From positions 1 to 15,996 of the forward strand of contig JNEU01000716.1 in the NCBI GenBank assembly GCA_000697475.1: 15,996 nucleotides of DNA. Reading direction: 5' to 3'. This document shows positions 8,808-15,996 of the stretch, one piece after another. This stretch comes from Lichtheimia corymbifera B2541. Its lineage: Eukaryota > Mucoromycota > Mucoromycetes > Mucorales > Lichtheimiaceae. The number at the start of each line of letters is the position of its first letter. Position 1 is the first letter of the stretch. A program made the translations under genes and the position numbers. The notes under the pieces are model-generated. The model saw only the letters and a list, made by a program, of their open reading frames with translations. It was not told where the DNA came from and did no database searches.

Positions 8808-10925
8808 AGCAGAGAAAGCTTATGACCGCGTGCATCCAGACTATCTCTCTCAAGTTCTCATCCATTTTGGTTTTCCTGCGTCGATGGTATCGAGTCTCAC
8901 CAAACTATTTTTTGGCACACGCATACACGTGAGCATCAATGGCTGGTTAGGTGCTTCTTTTACCCAAGGGCGAGGAGTACGACAAGGGAACCTCCTCTCA
9001 CCGTTACTCTTCAACCTGGCTTTTGAACCAATACTTCGATCGATCTTATTAAGTTCTCTACAAGGTGTCACATTATCACCAATACCAATTCTTCGACGTC
9101 ACAGACCTGATCCAGCAATGATGCACAATAGAGGAAAATGATATTGACTGGCTAGACCATGTCAATACCATTTACTCGGCTCCCCCACCAGTGGTGAAGA
9201 TGTTGAGTTATGCCGACGACTTGGAAGTTTTTCTCTCTTGCCCTTAAGAATGGCCTATGCTTCTGGAATTGCTATAGCAATATGGGCGAGCCTCTAACGC
9301 TAAAGTGAACCTCAGCAAGACCATTATGATGTCCATATCAGGACAATTTACCAGGAATGGATTGAGATAGCATCAACATACAGCGCAGCATGGCATGATG
9401 CAACATCACCTACAGCAGTACGCTATTTAGGTTATCCATTATATCATCGCCAACAGCAACTAGATGGTTATTTACATGACATCAAGACCAAGATTGCCAG
9501 GCATGCCAATCTACTCAAAGCACGGAATTTATCGGTAGGGGGTTCTGGTATGATGGCTAATTCCTTACTGCTCTCTAGACTGTGGCACATCCTCAGGGTA
9601 GTCCCGGTACCAAGTACCTTCCACATGGCTACAACAGATCCAAAACCATTGTGCGTACATTTGTCCTTCCTTTTTGGCCTGCTCCATCTTGGAATACAAT
9701 CAGCCTTCCTCGTTCATTTAGCGGTTAAGGAATCATCAACCTTGAGGATCAAGTTCTGGCATTACGCTTTATATACATCCAGCGCCTATGTAATCCTAGA
9801 CGCTCATCTGACTTCTTGTCATCTTGGGTGATCAAGTATTATCAAATGCTAACAGGTCAAGCTTCTTTTTTGCCTCTATTCCTGTTTCCATCTCAATATC
9901 GAAAACTTTTACGTGTCGATCCCAACATGTATCAGCTCTGCTCACTATTATGTCGCCTACCGCCTCTACCTATATCACCTGACTTGTCTCATCGTTGGCT
10001 TCTAGATCTCCCCCTACAAGCAGTATTACGACAACGCTCGGACTTTGGTCACACTCCATTACTGTATATTCTCTCAGATATTGTCAAATGGAACCCGTTT
10101 CGCCGCTGTTTCTTTCTTCACCAACACCGTGTACCTCTTATCCTTCGTTCCATTGTCGACACCATCTGGAATCCAACTTTAGCCGCTCCACATCATTTAC
10201 ATCTCATGGATTCGCTCGATATATTAATCCCACGGCCGCTCATCCATGCACCAACACCACATATGGAACCACAACTCGCTATAACCACCTTACCATCTTT
10301 CTCACACTGGACGACCCACACCAACACTCGCAACACATGCCAGATCTCTCACCTTTCCTTAAACCATCTTCGTCGCTTATGGCATCCAGCTTGGTAACTT
10401 ATGTTGAATCGCCCACGTCCACCTGAAGTACCTCGCCCAAGCTGTTTCCTACATCCACCTTCGTTTTGGACTCGCTTCTGGAAGTTGCCACTACCCCATA
10501 AGGCGTTTACTCCCTGGTGGCGTTTACTACATGACTCGATTCGCACACGACGAAAGCTACATGCATGGAAAATCCGTGACATAGCTTCACCCCTATGGAC
10601 CATCTGCAAGGCTGGTAACGAGGACCTCTTTCACTTCTTTGTCGATTGTCCAATGAAACGTCCTTTGGATAGACGCTACACACCATCTCCAGATTGCTGA
10701 TACGCTCCCCACTAAAGATACCATTTGGTGCGCTCTCAACACCCTACGCTCAACAACCAACCAGCCTTTAGAGGACTCAATTTTATGTCGACTAGGCTGC
10801 ATTCTTGCAGTACTATGGCGATATCACTGGCGTTGTATCTTTAATGAGGAATTTTGGTCCCACCAAGCTGCTTTCAACCTTCTGACAAGTGAACCTCTAT
10901 ACTCTTCTTTCGTATCTGCTTGTAC
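8808..10925 (+). pseudogene. Non-LTR retrotransposon (LINE) reverse transcriptase, decayed
   Basis: Reverse-transcriptase motifs appear in order but in different frames: EKAYDRVHPDYL (8812 on), FTQGRGVRQGNLLSPLLFN (about 8955-9015), the catalytic YADD box at 9209-9220, ANAKVNLSKT-like sequence near 9298, then GSGMMANSLLLSRLWH (about 9543-9590). The C-terminal region includes RRLWHP, RPRPPEVPRP, and a zinc-knuckle-like CKAGNEDLFHFFVDC (about 10606-10650) in which the first expected Cys seems to be Trp (SPLWTICK). It ends around LWRYHWRCIFNEEFW (about 10815-10860). Multiple frameshifts and stops interrupt it, for example TAA at 9244-9246. The endonuclease domain and 5' part are missing. The layout is L1/Tx1-like. 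It cannot be active, and it matches the antisense fragment at 3130-3370. Confidence 0.85.
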
Positions 10926-11217
10926 TATCTCAACAAATGTTTAAATAAAGTCAACACTTTCATACAAAGAAATCACAGCAAAAATGCAACCTTACACAAC
11001 AAGCTATCGACTCATACTCAAGCCATGTACGTGTGGCTCATTATGGACACTGATAATGAAAATTCTCAAGCATTAATACATGTGAATACGAATTGTTGCT
11101 TGTCAGCTTCTTTTATTTTTCTTTTTTTGGGTATCGAAGCGTTGACTTCATTATGGGAATTGTTACGGACACCTGACGCCTACTATATCAAGCCTGCGGG
11201 ACACCCAAAGTTACATA
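10926..11217. other. Intergenic, no supported gene
   Basis: An open frame crosses this region (10920-11282), but it has no recognisable motif and runs on into an inverted repeat, so I do not call it a gene. It may include the LINE 3' tail; AATAAA occurs near 10944. A T-rich run is present near 11115-11130. Confidence 0.4.
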
Positions 11218-11509
11218 GCCTATATAACATAAGTTCATTATCCTCACTCACCATGCGTCTTATGGAGCCGAGTAGACGCTAATAACTGATCAAGTCAAAC
11301 CATTCACTAGGTCCAATGGTAATGATAGCTGCCGTCAACCCACTTACTAGATCTCGTGATAACAATAAGCGCTGTTTTCTTGCGCACGACAAGTTATTAA
11401 TACCACTGGATCTAGTAAAGGGTTTGACTTGACCAGTTATTGGCGCCTAGTCGGCTCCATAAAGTAAGATGTATGGTGAGTGAGGATAATGAACTTATGT
11501 TGTATAGGC
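11218..11509. mobile_element. 292-bp inverted-repeat element (second MITE-like hairpin)
   Basis: The left arm (about 11218-11330) and right arm (about 11395-11509) are imperfect inverted copies. They share GCCTATA, AACATAAGTTCATTATCC, TCACTCACCAT, TATGGAGCCGA and TCAAGTCAAACC on opposite strands. TA flanks both outer ends (11216-11217 and 11510-11511), compatible with a TA target duplication, though the TAGGCTA palindrome makes the exact edge ambiguous. It differs from the 8141-8640 element and lacks the 22-bp iterons. Confidence 0.7.
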
Positions 11510-11526
11510 TACAGTGTGTTTGAATT

Positions 11527-11874
11527 GAAACTATAAATCATCTGGAGCGTCGGTCGGCTGAATCATTATGTGGTACTGGGTATAAGGAGGTGATTGGTGG
11601 AAGCAAATTGGAGGCAGTTGTAAAGATCCTTTTCATGCATGGATACAATGGTCTTCTTGCTGCTCAACTCTTCCCTGTTTTGCTATTACGCTTTTCGACT
11701 ACCCTGACTTTCGATATTCCAATTGGAGACATGCTCAATTTCTATAGCATTGGTAATGACTCTTGCCCACAACTGGAGTACTCTTATACACAATACACCT
11801 CTTATTATGATACACAGCATTCTTGTCACCTCACTTTATTCGTAAAGAAGACCCAAGCATTCTTCCAGTACTAA
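11527..11874 (+). pseudogene. Unknown protein segment, left arm of an inverted duplication
   Basis: The frame open from 11527 encodes ETINHLERRSAESLCGTGYK, then a GGSKLEAVVKILFMHGYNG block and FDIPIGDMLNF. The same segment occurs on the minus strand at 12125-12368. I do not recognise the family. After about 11755 the two copies no longer match and this frame probably leaves coding sequence. There is no obvious start codon: a stop (TGA, 11524-11526) precedes the frame. It is likely a fragment of a multicopy gene or transposon. Confidence 0.4.
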
Positions 11875-11919
11875 CATACGAATGATTTGGGAAATGCAAA
11901 GATAAGGAGATGGAATAGA

Positions 11920-11990
11920 AGGAACATAGGAAACATAGGAAACATAAGGAAATGAAACAAAGGGAACTTAGGGAACAAAAGGAACACGGG
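11920..11990 (+). repeat. Degenerate GGAAACATA short tandem repeat
   Basis: This is a purine-rich run with repeated GGAACATA / GGAAACATA / GGGAACTTA words at about 9-12 bp spacing. It lies in the spacer between the two facing copies of the unknown segment. The minus-strand frame through it is Cys/Ser/Leu-rich low complexity and not a credible protein. Confidence 0.6.
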
Positions 11991-12017
11991 CGTCTAATCT
12001 TGTTTGCTGCGGTATCT

Positions 12018-12441
12018 TTAGCACATATGCTCGAAGATCTGCATCGATAAAACAGAAGAGAAATTGTTAATAAAAGAAGCACGACGAGGCCGAGCACGAT
12101 CATTTTCTTTCGTATAGGTCGTAGTGACAATGCTAGCAAAATTGAGCGTGTCTCCAATTGGAATATCGAAAATCAGGGTAGTCGAAAAGCGGAACGGCAA
12201 AGAAGGGAAGAGCTGGGCAGCAAGAAGGTCATTGTATCCATGCATGAAAAGGATCTTTACAATTGCCTCCAATTTGCTTCCACCAATCACCTCCTTATAC
12301 CCAGTACCACATAATGATTCAGCAGACCGAGGCTCCAGATAATTTATAGTTTCAAACGCAAAACGCTGTATATCCAGTACCACATAATGATTCAGCCGAC
12401 CGAGGTTCCTGATGATTTATAGTTTCAAGCGCAAAACGCTG
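12018..12441 (-). pseudogene. Unknown protein segment, right arm of the inverted duplication
   Basis: On the minus strand this encodes ETINYLEPRSAESLCGTGYK, then GGSKLEAIVKILFMHGYND, a FSTTLIFDIPIGD block and a unique tail ending at the stop at 12018-12020. It matches the plus copy at 11527-11755 closely (most differences are substitutions). The upstream end carries a 73-bp tandem duplication that shifts the frame, so an intact N-terminus is not available. Family not recognised; no membrane or metal-binding motif is convincing. Confidence 0.4.
12296..12441. repeat. 73-bp tandem duplication
   Basis: Units 12296-12368 and 12369-12441 both begin TATA(C/T)CCAGTACCACATAA and end GCAAAACGCTG, with a few substitutions between them. 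Because 73 is not a multiple of three, the duplication disrupts the minus-strand reading frame of the unknown segment. Confidence 0.85.
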
Positions 12442-13245
12442 TACATAGAAACATAGAATAGAACGTTCCTTACATGCCTATGACCTATCAACAGCAACAA
12501 TAGAATAGTATAAATAAGCATCCTTCAAACAACTAGAATCATCATCTTATATCTTTCATCTTCACATTAAATCACATACACGAGCCCTAAGGGATCTTAT
12601 CTTGTCGCTTTTATTCCCAAATATCACATCACCTACAAAAAAACACCTTCAAGCCGCAGGTTGATTTGTGTATCAGCTGTTGATTTTCCATCACTTCGAT
12701 TCGCCACTCCCAAGGTGCTTGACCACTTTATCAGTTCGATCCATCATGACAACAATTCCCACGCCCACTGATATATAAACAATGCTGTTGTCACCAACAC
12801 TATTATACAACCTTTCTTTCTACTTGCATGCATACCATCATCAATCAATGGCCCTTAGTAAGTCTCATTTATGCGACCCCCTCGAAATGAGGGTACCCAT
12901 GAATTCATCTATGTAGCTCACTTCATTGATCATTGGTGCCTAATGACACTTGGCTGTGTTCCTTGATGGATCCTTTGTGGTAGGTATACCTATCATTTAT
13001 AAGTAAAAGGCAACCTCAATGTGATGGGAAATTTGGGACTCCTTTGTAGGTGACATAAGCACACGCGCTGCTACTTCCTCTTTGGGTGTGTCAGTAGAGC
13101 GGCCCATCATGTAGCCTAATCACATCGTAGCAGTTGGTGTGGGCAGACAAATGTCATTGTGTGCAAGTCTACGCTAAAGTAACGAAATGGTCATGAATAA
13201 TGACTGCTGTATCGTTATAATAACGGATGGCTCACATCTTCCCCA
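12442..13245. other. Intergenic region with two TATA-like elements, no supported gene
   Basis: TATAAATA is at 12509-12516 and TATATAAA at 12772-12779. The second is followed, about 70 bp on, by ATGGCCCTTA (12848-12857) directly before GTAAGT (12858-12863), a perfect splice donor. No convincing second exon was found: one acceptor (AG ending about 13050) gives only a short peptide, and nothing joins the ORF at 13246. This may be a short or non-coding transcript start, or a relic. Confidence 0.35.
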
Positions 13246-13470
13246 ATGGTTACAATTACACGCGAACAAGCCATTTGTATGTTTTTCTGCGAGGAGTACA
13301 ATGAAGAAAATGTAACAAGGCTGGTAACCAAAATCAACGACATGCAGGACTTGGAGATCTGCTACATGAGTGACAATCCCACCGAGCCGATCCTAGTCCA
13401 CATCAATAGGATTCGTGGCTGGCCCTTTAAATATCGCTTGTATCCTGCCCAATATGACCCACCAGTGTAA
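13246..13470 (+). CDS. Small protein of the same unrecognised family (third copy)
   Basis: This is a 74-aa ORF that begins MVTITREQAICMFFCEE and carries the family blocks: TR-x-QA-x-C-x-FF near the start, LEICY at about 45, NPTEPILV at about 52, and a P-x-K-Y-R-L-Y-P end. It is more diverged than the two copies around 6.5 kb. The frame is open upstream only to TGA at 13201-13203 and there is no splice acceptor in between, so the ATG at 13246 is the natural start. No resolvase-like exons follow, so this is a stand-alone copy like that at 6177-6428. Function unknown. Confidence 0.5.
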   Translation: MVTITREQAICMFFCEEYNEENVTRLVTKINDMQDLEICYMSDNPTEPILVHINRIRGWPFKYRLYPAQYDPPV

Positions 13471-13781
13471 TGGCGTGTTCAATTTTATTGCTTTTTAGTC
13501 GAACTTCCCTTTTCCTGCTACCTGCTTATTCAAGGATGTTGTTATGTCCTAGGTAGTTTGGGTACCCACCCCCCACCGAAATTTCCAAGTCAGCTCAGCA
13601 GTGTTAACAGCCTAGGCACCTTCACACACGCGTGCATGGGCACACGACGTCCTTTATTAAGTTGATATATAAAAATCTAGATATGTACATAACGCCTTCT
13701 ACCTTGATAGATATTAGATATATAGCAGATGTAATTCTATAGTATATATACAGTAATGTTACACTGATAAAAGTGCGGCTA
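13471..13781. other. Intergenic, upstream of the MULE gene
   Basis: No gene is supported. The stretch holds a G/C-homopolymer-rich patch (GGGTACCCACCCCCCACC, about 13560) and AT-rich simple sequence with many TATA words (13670-13760). If the MULE has a terminal inverted repeat it should be here, but its partner lies beyond the window. Confidence 0.4.
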
Positions 13782-13787
13782 TATAAA
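13782..13787 (+). promoter_or_regulatory. TATA box of the MULE transposase gene
   Basis: TATAAA lies 65 bp upstream of the chosen ATG at 13847. Confidence 0.5.
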
Positions 13788-13846
13788 CGACTTGGGTGTG
13801 TGAGAGTAACCAGCTTGTTCATTATCTTCACCGTGATCTATTAACC

Positions 13847-15996
13847 ATGTCCAGCAATTCAGCTTCAAACACCAATGCCAACCGCGATGCTCCAACAACT
13901 TCCGGTGGTGCCGACATTAGGAATGGCAAACGACCTCAAGTTGTTATTAAGACAGCGACTACCTCTGTCAACAGCTTGGCTGCATTCTTTGACAAGGAAT
14001 TGGAGGAAAATCGTGCCTCGGCAAAAGTCGATATAGTCGATAATATGCATAAATTGATTGATCGTATACATATCCCTAGATGAATCTAGTAACTTACTCA
14101 ATAAATGATGATACACAGCTGCTACCAATGAAAGATTGCCTAAAAATCCACGACTGAAATATGCGTGGAAACATGCGTATGACTGTCACCGTGGAGGAGA
14201 ACCACGCATGCGCAATGATCGTCGCAAAGGTGGTGCTAGTGACAAGCCACGAGGAATTCAAAAGGAAAGCAAGAAAGCTGGATGTCCAGCTCGTCTTGTT
14301 CTTCGATGTGATCCTATTGATATGTCCACTGTCTATGTCACATACGTCAACGACCATGATCATGATCTTAAGCAAGATGGTCATATCTTACCTCGTGCAA
14401 GCTATATCGATGCCGAAATTCAGCAGGAGCTTGCCAAAAATTACAGTCCAAATCAAATCTTGTTGGCAATGCAAAACAAGTACAGCCATTTGCCTGCACA
14501 CAGACGCGAGAGATTTTTGCATGCACGCGACATCTCCAATAAGCTCTACCAGCAAATCACTGATATCACGCGATTGGATTCCAACGACTTCCTTTCTGTG
14601 CGAAAATGGCTTGAACAGCTTGAAAGTGAGAAAGGATATGCAACATGGGGAGCTAACGATGAACTCCACGCCAACGCTCGCCTTCAAAAGTATGCATTTG
14701 GGTTCATGTCGCCTTGGCAGTGGAATATCCTCCGCAAGGAAGCAGCTTGGAGCATTGACGCTACACATGACATTGGTCCCTACCCAAATGGCATCTTATA
14801 TACCATTGTTGTGCGTATGTAATCCATAGGTACTGGTGTTCCCGTTGCATATCTCTTCACGAATGACCATTCTGCTGAACCATTGGTAGAATGGCTTTAT
14901 GAGTTCAGGGATAGAAACCTGAACCCTGTGAAGGTGACTATTGATGCAAGCCTTCCTGAGGATAACGCCATTCAAAGCGTCCTTGGAGAAAATGCGTCAG
15001 TACAATATTGTACTTGGCATGTGAGACGTGCTTGGTCAAGCCAGTTGAAAGGAAGGGTAACAGCTGGGCAACAAGAAGAGGATGGTGATGATGAAAACCA
15101 AGAGATGGAGACTGCGGAGAATGATGGCGATGGCGATGAAGAAGGAGATAATGGCGATCAAACTGCGAAGGCCATTAGGTCGAAGATCGATGCTCAACTT
15201 GAGGAGCTAATGTATGAGGCGGATGTTGATGTATTTCAACAGAAACTGGCAGCCTTCGAAAGTGCATGGTCTTCTCAACAGCCATCTTTTTGGAATTATT
15301 TCAGTAGATATTGGATCCAAGGTGAAAAGTACACTCGCTGGGCCAAGTGCTACCAGCCTGCTATATATACCAACATGGAAACCAACAACTATGTTGAAAG
15401 CTGGCACAACCAGCTCAAGACCACATACCTACGCCGAAGACGTAACCATCGATTGGATTTTTTGATCTATATCTTGGTTAACGTCATTGAACCAGATATG
15501 AAGTGGAAAAAGCACGTCCGAGAGAACAATGCTGGCCCAATGTCACCACAAGAACGATTTTATCGCAGTCTCGAGATCAAGGCCTTGGAGCAATTTCGAA
15601 AGAATGTACCAAACGCCGTTGAAGTAGTCGATGACCATACCTTTACGGTGCGTTCTTTTGACAATACTAAGAACGAGAAGTATACGGTAAGCGCTATCAT
15701 GTTGTGCTATGCATAGCAGAGTTACTATAGAAATGAGATGCTAAACGTTATTTCGTTCATTCATTATAGGTGCACACCGATGGCCTGCATGTCAAAAACT
15801 GTAGTTGTGCCGCATATGACAGTAAACTGCGTAGCTGTAAACATACGTTCTTGATACCTCTTTATCATAAGGATTATTTTGCACGCGCACCAGTGGATTT
15901 GAGTGAAGACAACTCACCAATCCCGCATATCCGTGGTGGTACACCAGTAGCCAGCAATGAAGCATCTTCCTCCCGCTCACAAGCACAAAATGCCTC
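13847..15996 (+). CDS. MULE (Mutator-like) transposase with SWIM finger, partial at window end
   Basis: Proposed exons are 13847-14063, 14119-15686 and 15770 onward, running off the end after about 670 codons. Introns are 55 and 83 nt. The Ser/Thr-rich N-terminus is followed by a FAR1/FLYWCH/WRKY-GCM1-like zinc module (Cys95, Cys128 or Cys136, His152, His154, ending NDHDHDL). The MULE DDE core shows SIDATHD (Asp286), TIDAS (Asp348), then CTWHVRRAW and NNYVESWHNQLK (Glu499). An acidic Asp/Glu-rich insertion sits near 385-410. The SWIM zinc finger has Cys606-x-Cys608 and Cys618-x-His620. The family performs DDE cut-and-paste transposition. One in-frame TAA (14820-14822) lies in a 15-nt segment, 14815-14829, that starts GTATGT and ends ATAG. 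Unless it is removed or read through, the copy is broken. Otherwise the frame is open. Confidence 0.8.

Noticed and set aside
10920..11282. 120-aa plus-strand ORF after the LINE
   Set aside because: It has no recognisable motif, its codon usage looks random, and its end lies inside an inverted repeat.
11831..12157. Minus-strand ORF with a hydrophobic segment and Cys/Ser-rich tail
   Set aside because: It spans the GGAAACATA repeat and overlaps the other-frame unknown segment. The composition is explained by low complexity.
13622..13831. Minus-strand 69-aa ORF upstream of the MULE
   Set aside because: It lies in TATA-rich simple sequence and has no supporting features.
14161..14829. 222-aa plus-strand ORF overlapping the MULE exon
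   Set aside because: It is a shifted frame over the MULE coding exon. The zinc and DDE motifs are all in the other frame.

Overview
The window looks like an accessory, transposon-rich stretch of a fungal nuclear genome, most likely Mucoromycotina/Mucorales. The reasons are very short GT-AG introns (52-83 nt) with CTAA/CTAAC-like branch sites, TATA boxes close to start codons, and moderate AT content. The transposons (a hAT with a BED finger, a chromodomain Ty3/gypsy element, a LINE, and a MULE with a SWIM finger) are typical of these genomes. The genus is not determined. No tRNA, rRNA or CRISPR array was seen.

Layout. (1) 219-3129: a hAT element with an uninterrupted four-exon transposase (709 aa by my splicing), a TATA box, and a recognisable right terminus at 3112-3129. 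The left terminus was not found. (2) 3130-~3370: an antisense LINE 3' fragment, split by the hAT. (3) ~3370-5380: a 5'-truncated, dead chromovirus (Ty3/gypsy) fragment, with a possible 3' LTR to ~5820 and a (CA)n tract. (4) 6177-7952: a head-to-head gene pair. On the minus strand is an 82-aa ORF. On the plus strand is a five-exon gene (367 aa) whose first exon encodes the same ~65-aa domain, fused to a C-terminal region that resembles a serine-recombinase (resolvase) N-terminal fold. Three copies of a 26-bp tandem repeat lie between the two starts. (5) 8141-8640: a 500-bp non-autonomous element that is almost all inverted repeat and carries a TGGCG motif repeated eight times per arm at a 21-22 bp period. 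(6) ~8808-10925: a decayed LINE reverse transcriptase. (7) 11218-12441: two adjacent inverted-repeat structures, one carrying two facing, decayed copies of an unknown protein-coding segment. (8) 13246-13470: a third copy of the small domain, standing alone. (9) 13847-end: a MULE-type transposase that runs off the window, broken only by one in-frame TAA inside a 15-nt segment that resembles a miniature intron.

The most novel part is the small-protein family with three copies here (6177-6428 minus, 6624-6900 plus, 13246-13470 plus) and its fusion to a resolvase-like domain that keeps the Tyr-x-Arg-x-Ser signature but appears to lack the later catalytic arginines. I do not recognise the N-terminal domain. 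The pair may be a mobile element, a domesticated recombinase, or a lineage-specific gene family. All splice models are hand-made and have no transcript support.
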